DNA of 6,467 nucleotides, taken from the NCBI GenBank assembly GCA_006227775.1, contig SBFV01000117.1, forward strand, positions 1 to 6,467, given 5' to 3'. Positions 1-5,257 of this stretch are shown piece after piece (positions within the stretch are counted from its first letter, which is position 1; every line of letters begins with the position of its first letter). A program made the translations under genes and the position numbers. The notes below the pieces were generated by a model. The model did no database searches and was not told where the DNA came from. It worked only from the letters and a program-made list of their open reading frames with translations. The DNA comes from Gammaproteobacteria bacterium. Its GTDB lineage: Bacteria > Pseudomonadota > Gammaproteobacteria > Chromatiales > Chromatiaceae.

Positions 1-1160
1 ATGATCTCGATCTCCTCCGTGATCTCCTCCTGGCGCTGGGCGTTGCAGGCCCGGCGCAGGCGCTCGGCCTTCTCTTCCAGGCGTTGCAGGGCCTGGTCCA
101 TGTGGGCCTGACGTTGGCGGTTTTCCGCCGTCAGGGAGCTGTAGAGGACCTGATTCAGAACGGCATAGAGGTAGTGCCGGGTGAGGCCGTCGAGCAGTTC
201 CCCCGGGGGCAATTGGATGACCGGTGGGAAGGGAGACATCCGGGTCCGGCCGTGAAGCCCGGGCGGAAACGGGTCCGGCGCTCCTGGCAGGCTTGGTGGG
301 CCGCCCAGCGGCAATATCTGGCGTAACCGCAAATCATTGGTCGCCTCATCCTGATATAGCACTCCCAGCCCTCCCGCCGCTGGCTTCCACGCGCCTCCCC
401 CTGCGGCTCCCCCCGCGGCCTCCCCCGTCGCCTTGCCCGTCGTCTCCCCCGCCGACTCCCCCGCGGCCTCCCCCACCGCCTTGCCCATCGTCTCCCCCGC
501 CGACTCCCCCGCGGCCTCCTCCGCCAGGTCCGCCGTTGCCAGCAGGCGGCCGAGCTCCCGGGTGAGTCGCAGCAACACCGCCGGTACCTCATCGGCGACG
601 GTGGCGCCGGGGAGTTGCAGGAGGATACGCGGGTCATCGCCGAGCTTGGTGGCCAGGCGCTGGCCGACGACCAGCCAGCGACCCGCCAGCGGCGGGGCCT
701 GGGGGTCCCGCGCCCGGGCCGCGAGGCGGGCGTTGAAATCGCCGCAGAAGCCTTGTTCCGAGCCCACCAGCACCCAAAGCGCCGCTGCCGGGACAACCGG
801 TGCCGGTGGCCGGAGATCCTCTCCCGCGCTGGGCGTTGCCGCCGGTGGCCAGCGCTCGTCCGCCACGGGAGGTGGTGCCAGTGGCCAAAGCTCCATTCCT
901 GCGGCAGGCATTACCGACCGCCAGGGGGGGCTATCCCCCTCATCCTCCGCCTCCCGGGTCCAGGGGTGGAGCAATGCCGGATGCCAGGCCAACAATTCAG
1001 CCAGCGCGGCCTCGATACCCGCCACCATCCGTTCCTGGCAGGCGATGAAGCCCAGCAGGGTACGGGTCTCCATCAGGGCCAGACTCTTCATGGCCCCGAG
1101 GATGTCGGCGATGTCGGTCAAGGAGCCTAGCCGCCGGGCCAGCTCACGGCGGCGGCTCAA
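1..1160 (-). CDS. atpG: ATP synthase gamma subunit of N-ATPase (3' end cut by window), with two inserts
   Basis: This is the central rotor shaft of F1, linking the alpha3beta3 head to the c-ring. The reading frame is open for 386 codons and runs off the window; only a handful of C-terminal codons are missing. The N-terminal coiled-coil helix begins SRRRELARRLGSL and includes AMKSLALMETR (residues 23-33). The core motif SEQGFCGDFN (134-143) replaces the usual GLCGGLN. The C-terminal helix runs from about 320 to the end and includes TAENRQRQ and EEITEEIEI. The start is TTG at 1160, chosen because it gives the family N-terminus and has GGAGG 6 nt upstream. It overlaps the end of atpA by 17 nt. 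The protein is about 100 residues longer than a normal gamma: a Pro/Trp-rich insert lies at about 68-125 and a Gly-x-x-x repeat insert at about 214-258, both in the globular domain. No stop or frameshift was found across either insert. Identity is secure; the role of the inserts is unknown. Confidence 0.93.
   Translation of the reverse strand, partial: MSRRRELARRLGSLTDIADILGAMKSLALMETRTLLGFIACQERMVAGIEAALAELLAWHPALLHPWTREAEDEGDSPPWRSVMPAAGMELWPLAPPPVADERWPPAATPSAGEDLRPPAPVVPAAALWVLVGSEQGFCGDFNARLAARARDPQAPPLAGRWLVVGQRLATKLGDDPRILLQLPGATVADEVPAVLLRLTRELGRLLATADLAEEAAGESAGETMGKAVGEAAGESAGETTGKATGEAAGGAAGGGAWKPAAGGLGVLYQDEATNDLRLRQILPLGGPPSLPGAPDPFPPGLHGRTRMSPFPPVIQLPPGELLDGLTRHYLYAVLNQVLYSSLTAENRQRQAHMDQALQRLEEKAERLRRACNAQRQEEITEEIEI
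395..524 (-). repeat. 48-bp tandem repeat inside atpG, encoding Gly-x-x-x tetrads
   Basis: Two copies, 429-476 and 477-524, match at 45 of 48 positions. A third, degenerate partial copy occupies about 395-428. Within the unit there is a 12-bp sub-period. In the gamma frame each 12 bp encodes a tetrapeptide starting with glycine: GESA, GETM, GKAV, GEAA, GESA, GETT, GKAT, GEAA, GGAA, GGGA (gamma residues 218-257). All periods are multiples of 3, so copy-number change keeps the frame. On the coding strand this gives eight runs of 5-6 G and two runs of 3 G. Confidence 0.9.
786..965 (-). repeat. Pro/Trp-rich insert in atpG with degenerate 36-39 bp repeats
   Basis: This stretch codes for gamma residues 66-125, between the N-terminal helix and the SEQGFCG motif. 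In other gamma subunits the corresponding connection is short. It contains three related units whose protein forms are ELWPLAPPPVAD, ERWPPAATPSAG and EDLRPPAPVVPA. At DNA level a shared core, tgcc(g/a)gtggcc, recurs near 801, 840 and 876 on the plus strand, i.e. spaced 39 and 36 bp. The segment looks disordered and probably arose by local duplication. Confidence 0.65.
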
Positions 1161-2715
1161 GGCCACCCTCCACTGGCTGATCCTCGTTCGGCTGGCGCCG
1201 ACCCGTTTGCGGTGGGGTGATCGCTGCCGCGGCCGCGGGCGCCTGATGTGTCCACTCCATCAGGGCCGTGCGCCAGACCGAGCGGTCATCGCCCAGGGTC
1301 AGGGACGAGGCGGCGGCGCGGGCGAGCAGTTGGGCCAGGCGGGTGGCGATGGCCGCTTCGTCCCCCGCCAGGTCATCGAACAGGCCCTCGTTGTAGGCGA
1401 TCAGCCAGGCCAGTTGCTGTTCCGGGGACAGGGGGGCCAGGCGTTCCTGCTTGAGCAATTCCCGCAGCAGCCGGCCGCGCTGGATCTTGGCCGCCACGCT
1501 CGCCTCCAGGCGGGCGCCGAAGCGGGTGAAGACCTCCAGCTCCAGGAATTGGAGAAAATCCAGCTTCATGCGCCCCGCCTCGGCGCGAATGGCCGCGGGC
1601 TGGGCCTTGCCGCCGATACGCGACACCGAGCGGGTGACGTCGATGGCGGGCAGAAAGCCGCGGGCGAAGAGCTGGGGGTCCAGGTAGATCTGGCCGTCGG
1701 TGATGGAGATGAGGTTGGTGGGGATGTAGGCGGCGATCTCCCCCTGCTCGGTCTCGATGAGCGGTAGGGCGGTCATGCTGCCGCCGCCCCTGGCCGCCGC
1801 CAGGCAGGTGGAACGTTCCAGCAGGCGCGAATGCAGATAGAAGATGTCGCCGGGATAGGCCTCCCGCCCCGGGGGGCGGCGCAGCAGCAGCGACAGCTCC
1901 CGATAGGCGCGGGCATGGGTGCTGAGGTCGTCGTAGACCACCAGGCAATCGCGCCCGGCCGCCATCCAGGCCTCGGCCAGGGTGCAGCCGGCGAAGGGGG
2001 CCAGGTATTTGAGGCCGGGAGTGGCGGTGGCCTCCGCCACCACCACGCAGGTGTAAGCGATGGCCCCGGTACGGCGCAGGGTATCCAGGGTCGCCACCAC
2101 CGCCGAGCGTTTCTGGCTGATCAGGACATAGACGCAGCGGACCTCCCGACCACGCTGGGCGATGACCATGTCCAGGGCCAGGGCGCTCTTGCCGGTCCCG
2201 GCGTCGCCGATGATGAGCTGGCGCTGGCCCTTGCCGATGGGCACCAGGGTATCGAGGATCTTGCACCCCGAGACCAAGGGCCGGGTGACGAAGTCCCGGG
2301 CGATGATGGGCGGCGAGGGGGCCTCCAGGGGCCGGCGGCCGCCGGTTTCCAGGGTGGGGCCGCCGTCCAGCGGCCGGCCCAGGGGGTCCACCACCCGCCC
2401 CAGATAGGCATCCCCGACGCCGAGGGTGAGCTGGCGCCCGGTGAGCCGCGCCGCGGCGCCCGCGGTGAGGCCCTCGCCCTGATGGAGCAGGATGGCGCCG
2501 AGGCGTCGGCTGCCAAGGTGAAAGACCAGGGCCTCGCTGCCATCCTCCAGGGCGAGGATCTCGTCCATGGCGGCGGAGGGCAGGCCCTCGACCCAGGCGA
2601 TGCCATCCCCCACCGCCGCGACCTTGCCCCGCTCGACCACGCGCAAGCCGGGGCGGTAGTCCGCCAGCCAGGCGGCCTGGCGAGCCAGGGGGGAGGCCGG
2701 TCGCTCAGCCGGCAT
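1144..2715 (-). CDS. atpA: ATP synthase alpha subunit of N-ATPase
   Basis: Non-catalytic nucleotide-binding subunit of the F1 head, 523 residues, close to the usual 500-515. The N-terminal beta-barrel domain covers roughly residues 24-95. The P-loop is GDAGTGKS (170-177), where most alphas have GDRQTGKT. The alpha signature ITDGQIYL (338-345) is present, as is SVSRIGG (363-369), with R366 as the arginine finger reaching the catalytic site on beta. The ATG at 2715 overlaps the end of atpF by 11 nt and has AGGCGGG a few bases upstream. The C-terminal 30 or so residues (from about 491) are Ala/Pro/Gln-rich, low in complexity and beyond the normal helical domain; the final codons overlap the atpG start. 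Residues 8-20 could form the short helix that binds delta in ordinary enzymes. Assignment is certain; the N-ATPase subtype follows from gene order. Confidence 0.97.
   Translation of the reverse strand: MPAERPASPLARQAAWLADYRPGLRVVERGKVAAVGDGIAWVEGLPSAAMDEILALEDGSEALVFHLGSRRLGAILLHQGEGLTAGAAARLTGRQLTLGVGDAYLGRVVDPLGRPLDGGPTLETGGRRPLEAPSPPIIARDFVTRPLVSGCKILDTLVPIGKGQRQLIIGDAGTGKSALALDMVIAQRGREVRCVYVLISQKRSAVVATLDTLRRTGAIAYTCVVVAEATATPGLKYLAPFAGCTLAEAWMAAGRDCLVVYDDLSTHARAYRELSLLLRRPPGREAYPGDIFYLHSRLLERSTCLAAARGGGSMTALPLIETEQGEIAAYIPTNLISITDGQIYLDPQLFARGFLPAIDVTRSVSRIGGKAQPAAIRAEAGRMKLDFLQFLELEVFTRFGARLEASVAAKIQRGRLLRELLKQERLAPLSPEQQLAWLIAYNEGLFDDLAGDEAAIATRLAQLLARAAASSLTLGDDRSVWRTALMEWTHQAPAAAAAITPPQTGRRQPNEDQPVEGGLEPPP
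1167..1171 (-). promoter_or_regulatory. Ribosome binding site deciding the TTG start of atpG
   Basis: On the minus strand GGAGG is followed by a 6-nt spacer and TTG at 1160. The in-frame GTG 6 nt further upstream directly abuts GGAGG and would have no spacer. No ATG exists in frame before residue 24, which lies inside the conserved helix. The site lies within the end of atpA, so gamma translation is probably coupled to alpha. Confidence 0.75.
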
Positions 2716-3472
2716 GGTTGCCCGCCTGGGCGAAGGCGTCGAGTTCGTCCGCCAGGCTCAGGTTGAGTTGCCAGGGTCCCAGGGTGAGGCGCAGACCGGC
2801 CAGCAGCGACCCATCCTCCGCCCAGTCCAGGGGCAGGGGCCGACCCAGGCGGGCCGTCAGGGCTGCCGCCAGGCGCTGGCGCTGGGCCTCGGCCACCGGG
2901 AAGGCGCTGATGATCCGGGCCCGGCCCTCCTCGTCGAGGGCGGTGAGATCCAGGCCGGCGAACCGATCCTCTCCGGCGCGCTCATCCCCCGGTGGCTGGG
3001 TGAGATCGGCGATGAAGACCTCGATCAGGCGGCCCTCCAGTTCCGGTCCGGCGAGGCGGGACAAGAGCCGGGTGGCGAAGCGGCGCGCCTGGAGGATCGC
3101 CTGGGCCTCCAGTTCCCGTCGTTGCTCCGCGGCCCGATGGTCCTCCTGGGCCCGCTGGCGCTCCCGTTCCGCGACCAGGGTTCGGGATAGGGCCGAGAGT
3201 TGGCGGCCGCGTTCGGTCTCCAGCTCCGCCTGGAGCCCCGCGCGCAGACTGGCCTTCTCCGCCTCCCAGTCCGCCAGCCGCCGCTCGAACTGGGCCCGCC
3301 GTTCCGCCGCCTCCGCCTCGACCCGCCGCGCCTCCTCCAGGATGCGGGCGACGCCCGCCTGCCGCCGGCCCAGGACCTCGATCACCGGCTGATAGAGGAA
3401 CCGCTTGAGGAGCCACACCAGGACCAGGAAGTTGATGACCTCCAGGGTGAAGGTGGTCCAGTCGATGGCCAT
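2705..3472 (-). CDS. atpF: ATP synthase b subunit with delta-like C-terminal domain
   Basis: Peripheral stalk subunit that holds the F1 head to the membrane stator. At 255 residues it is about 100 longer than a standard b (about 156). One N-terminal membrane helix covers residues 9-26, followed by the typical b motif FLYQPVIEVLGRRQ (25-38) and a charged Arg/Glu/Ala-rich coiled coil to about 140. After a linker at 155-175, residues 184-248 align well by eye with the C-terminal part of E. coli delta: ARIISAFPVAEAQRQ matches AEVISAAALSEQQ, and DGSLLAGLRLTLG followed by SL and DEL matches DKSVMAGVIIRAG. No separate delta gene exists in the cluster, so this tail probably supplies that function. 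The gene starts 8 nt after atpE and has a weak Shine-Dalgarno (TAGG), suggesting coupling. The b identity is firm; the delta homology is my inference from motif alignment. Confidence 0.93.
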   Translation of the reverse strand: MAIDWTTFTLEVINFLVLVWLLKRFLYQPVIEVLGRRQAGVARILEEARRVEAEAAERRAQFERRLADWEAEKASLRAGLQAELETERGRQLSALSRTLVAERERQRAQEDHRAAEQRRELEAQAILQARRFATRLLSRLAGPELEGRLIEVFIADLTQPPGDERAGEDRFAGLDLTALDEEGRARIISAFPVAEAQRQRLAAALTARLGRPLPLDWAEDGSLLAGLRLTLGPWQLNLSLADELDAFAQAGNHAG

Positions 3473-3480
3473 GGCTGGAC

Positions 3481-3747
3481 CTAGCGCAGCAGGTATTCGA
3501 GCAGGGGGTTGCGGAAGAGGATGATGAGCACGATCACCAGCACGTAGATGGCCAGGGACTCGATCATCGCCAGGCCGATGAAGAGGGTGCGGGTGATGGA
3601 CTTTTCCGCCTCCGGCTGGCGCGCCAGGGCCTCCAGGGCCGTGGTAATGGCTCGTCCCATGGCGATGGCGGGGAAGATGACGCCGATGGCGATGGCCAGG
3701 GCCGCCGCGACGGTCGAGACGAGGGCGAAAAGGTGGATGTCGCTCAT
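3481..3747 (-). CDS. atpE: ATP synthase c subunit (rotor ring)
   Basis: Ion-carrying subunit of the membrane rotor, 88 residues, two transmembrane helices (about 5-30 and 55-80) joined by the polar loop ARQPEAEKS (42-50). The loop's RQP is the contact site for gamma and epsilon. The ion-binding carboxylate is E63 in GLAMIESLAIY. Compared with the Na+ site of the Ilyobacter tartaricus c-ring (Q32, V63, E65, S66, T67, Y70), this protein has M30, M61, E63, S64, L65 and Y68. The Gln/Glu in helix 1 and the Thr are therefore lost, while Ser and Tyr are kept. H+ is the more likely coupling ion, but this is inferred. The start overlaps the atpB stop as ATGA. There is no clear Shine-Dalgarno, so translation probably depends on atpB. 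Confidence 0.96.
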   Translation of the reverse strand: MSDIHLFALVSTVAAALAIAIGVIFPAIAMGRAITTALEALARQPEAEKSITRTLFIGLAMIESLAIYVLVIVLIILFRNPLLEYLLR

Positions 3748-4448
3748 GGCACGGGTACCGCTGGGGGTGGTGAGGTAGTGGCTGGGCTGGCCTCGGGACC
3801 GGATTGCATGCCCCCGGCGATGTAGATCAGCGCCAGGGTGCCGAAGATGTACGCCTGTACCAGGGCCTCGATGACGTGCAGCATGAGCACCGGGACCGGC
3901 ACCAGCAGCCCCGCCACCAGCAGCACCAGCAGGGCGGCCATCTCCAGGCTCATGATGTTGCCGAACAGACGCACCGCCAGGGCCAGGGTGCGCGACAGCT
4001 CCCCCAGCAGGTGGAAGGGCAGCAGCAGGGGGCTGGGGGCGAGATAGTGGCGCAGATAGGCCCGCGGACCCACGGCGCGGATGCCGAACCAGTGCACTGA
4101 AAAAAAGACCAGCAGGGCCAGGGCGGCGGTGGTGGACAGGTCCCCGGTGGGGGCGGAGAGCCCCGGCACCAGCCCGATGAGATTGGCCAGGGCGACGAAC
4201 AGCCATAGGGTGCCGATGAAGGGGAGCAACAACCCCCCCCGCCCCGGCAGGACCGCCTCGATGGCCTCGTCCACCGCCTGGACCGCGCCCTCCAGGGCGG
4301 TCTGGGCCAGCCCCGGCTGATCAAGCGAAAGATGGCGAGTCACCAGCCAGGAGCCCAGGGCCAGGATCAGCAACAGGCCCCAGGTCGTCACCACCGTGGC
4401 GGTGATGCCCAGGGGGCCAAGGTGGAACAGGGCGGGCAGGCTTTCCAT
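3744..4448 (-). CDS. atpB: ATP synthase a subunit (ion channel half of the motor)
   Basis: Stator membrane protein that carries ions to and from the c-ring, 234 residues. Hydrophobic helices lie at about 16-37, 73-97, 106-124, 138-158, 168-190 and 195-213. The invariant arginine is R160 in AVRLFGN (E. coli R210). Helix 5 carries E194 and Q198 in IEALVQAYIFGTLALIYI. I chose the ATG at 4448 because residues from MESLPALFHLG fit the family N-terminus and AGGGGAG lies directly upstream. An in-frame TTG at 4487 would add 13 polar residues and is less likely. The last 20 residues are Pro/Ser/Thr-rich and not part of the family core. The gene contains a run of eight G on the coding strand (4233-4240). 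It overlaps atpE by 4 nt. Upstream lies the 135-nt gap where atpR would be expected. Confidence 0.95.
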   Translation of the reverse strand: MESLPALFHLGPLGITATVVTTWGLLLILALGSWLVTRHLSLDQPGLAQTALEGAVQAVDEAIEAVLPGRGGLLLPFIGTLWLFVALANLIGLVPGLSAPTGDLSTTAALALLVFFSVHWFGIRAVGPRAYLRHYLAPSPLLLPFHLLGELSRTLALAVRLFGNIMSLEMAALLVLLVAGLLVPVPVLMLHVIEALVQAYIFGTLALIYIAGGMQSGPEASPATTSPPPAVPVP

Positions 4449-4583
4449 CTCCCCTGGCCTAGCCCCGGACAAGGAAAAGAGCGGCAAAGGAACCGAGAGG
4501 GACCGGGGGGGACCCCGGTCCGGCCCGCCGGAGAGGTCTGGGGTTACCGTAATCGGGCCGCATGACGAACATCGGCGTTACCC
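4449..4583 (-). other. Gap between atpQ and atpB at the expected atpR position; no convincing gene
   Basis: In N-ATPase operons the roughly 100-codon gene atpR, a membrane protein with about three helices, lies between atpQ and atpB. Here only 135 nt separate the two genes. The one sense-strand frame of note starts with a GTG overlapping the atpQ stop (4587) and ends with TAG at 4459-4461, giving 42 residues. Its product is rich in Pro, Gly and Arg, with just a short hydrophobic end (SFAALFLV), and does not look like AtpR. It could be a deletion remnant, but I cannot show that. The gap also holds a strong hairpin and the atpB ribosome binding site. Confidence 0.75.
4500..4521 (-). promoter_or_regulatory. 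Perfect 9-bp hairpin between atpQ and atpB
   Basis: GGACCGGGG and CCCCGGTCC form a perfect inverted repeat with a 4-nt loop. All 9 pairs but one are G-C, so the RNA stem would be very stable. The following RNA is only mildly U-rich (CUCUCGGUUCC), with no U-run, so it is not a good intrinsic terminator. It may act in RNA processing, partial attenuation or mRNA protection, adjusting the amounts of downstream subunits relative to beta, epsilon and AtpQ. Confidence 0.55.
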
Positions 4584-4856
4584 TCACCAGTGTTTGCGGA
4601 TGAAGAGAATGACGTTGAGGATGCCCAGGGCCAGGCCCAGCAGGATCAGATTGACGGTCCAGCGCACCGAGTAACCCGCCTGGAGACCGTCCAACCAGCT
4701 CCCGAGATAGGCCCCGCCCACCAGTGGCGCTAAAAAAAGTATAGACAGGGTGCCGAGAAATACCGTCTGGGCGAGCAGGGACCGACGCCCCCGCTCGGCC
4801 CCGTCCAGCCGCCGGGCATGGCGCTCGACGCCCTGACGCCAGCGATCGTCGTTCAT
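4584..4856 (-). CDS. atpQ: AtpQ, small AtpI-like membrane protein of N-ATPase operons
   Basis: Protein of 90 residues with a basic cytoplasmic N-terminus (1-25) and two transmembrane helices, about 27-54 and 66-86, ending in RKHW. The first helix carries APLVGGAYLGSWLD (43-56), which matches the P-x-x-x-G-x-x-x-G-x-x-L-D pattern of the AtpI / 'F0F1-ATPase gene 1' family. AtpI-type proteins help assemble or stabilise the c-ring and have been linked to Mg2+ uptake; for AtpQ itself the function is not well defined. The start overlaps the atpC stop as ATGA, and GGAAGG lies 9 nt upstream. Position directly after atpC is diagnostic of the N-ATPase layout. Its usual partner AtpR is not encoded next to it. 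Confidence 0.85.
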   Translation of the reverse strand: MNDDRWRQGVERHARRLDGAERGRRSLLAQTVFLGTLSILFLAPLVGGAYLGSWLDGLQAGYSVRWTVNLILLGLALGILNVILFIRKHW

Positions 4857-5257
4857 GGTCGCTGACCTTCCAGTCCGCGCAGGCGGCGGAACAACTCCTG
4901 CTCCAGCCGCCGCAGATTGTCCTTGACGCTCTTGAGGGCGGCCTCCTCCTCGGCCAGTTGCCCCGCCAGCAGGGCCGAGATACGTCCGTAGTCGTCGTCA
5001 ATCAGATAACGGCGGGTGGTGAGGAAGAGTTCATCCGCGGCGAACCAAAGTACCGCCCCCGGGCAGGCCAGGTAGCGCCAGGGACCCGCCGCCTGACGAA
5101 AGCGGGCCAGGCCGTACTCCAGCAGGGTCAGCAATGGCGCGTGGCCCGGCAGGAGACCGAAGCGCCCGCTGGCATCCTCACCCACGAAGCTCACCAGGCC
5201 CTCGACCCGCTCGTAGCGGGCGGCGCTCTGGAGGTGAAGGGTAAAGGCCCGGTTCAT
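4853..5257 (-). CDS. atpC: ATP synthase epsilon subunit of N-ATPase
   Basis: Rotor foot subunit that binds gamma and the c-ring and can regulate ATP hydrolysis, 134 residues, normal length. The N-terminal beta-sandwich contains the family hallmark GRFGLLPGHAPLLTLLEYG (31-49). The C-terminal part (about 90-128) is predicted helical, with YGRISALLAGQLAEEEAAL. This is the pair of helices that can act as an inhibitory arm, though nothing here shows whether it does. The start overlaps the atpD stop as ATGA, with GGGGAT about 8 nt upstream, and the end overlaps atpQ by 4 nt. Confidence 0.95.
   Translation of the reverse strand: MNRAFTLHLQSAARYERVEGLVSFVGEDASGRFGLLPGHAPLLTLLEYGLARFRQAAGPWRYLACPGAVLWFAADELFLTTRRYLIDDDYGRISALLAGQLAEEEAALKSVKDNLRRLEQELFRRLRGLEGQRP

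Noticed and set aside
395..524. CRISPR array or mobile-element end
   Set aside because: The repeats are contiguous without unique spacers, in frame within gamma and a multiple of 3 bp; this is a coding tandem repeat.
1..1160. Frameshifted or broken gamma pseudogene
   Set aside because: Reading codon by codon from the TTG start to the window edge shows no stop, and both conserved ends are in the same frame across both inserts.
433..1767. Long plus-strand open frame of 444 codons
   Set aside because: It lies antisense to atpG and atpA, whose proteins are clearly recognisable. Its product is a low-complexity Arg/Ser/Ala sequence typical of shadow frames in GC-rich DNA.
1831..2766. Plus-strand open frame of 311 codons
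   Set aside because: Antisense to atpA; Gly/Gln/Ala-rich with no domain or plausible start signal. Shadow frame.
2718..3392. Plus-strand Arg/Ser-rich frame of 224 codons
   Set aside because: Antisense to the coiled coil of atpF; its composition is the mirror of Glu/Arg/Ala codons on the other strand.
4500..4521. Intrinsic terminator
   Set aside because: The stem is strong, but no U-run follows it, and essential Fo and F1 genes continue immediately downstream in the same direction.
4459..4587. 42-residue frame after atpQ as a functional AtpR
   Set aside because: Too short, Pro/Arg-rich, with only one weak hydrophobic stretch; none of the expected membrane helices. Kept only as a possible remnant.
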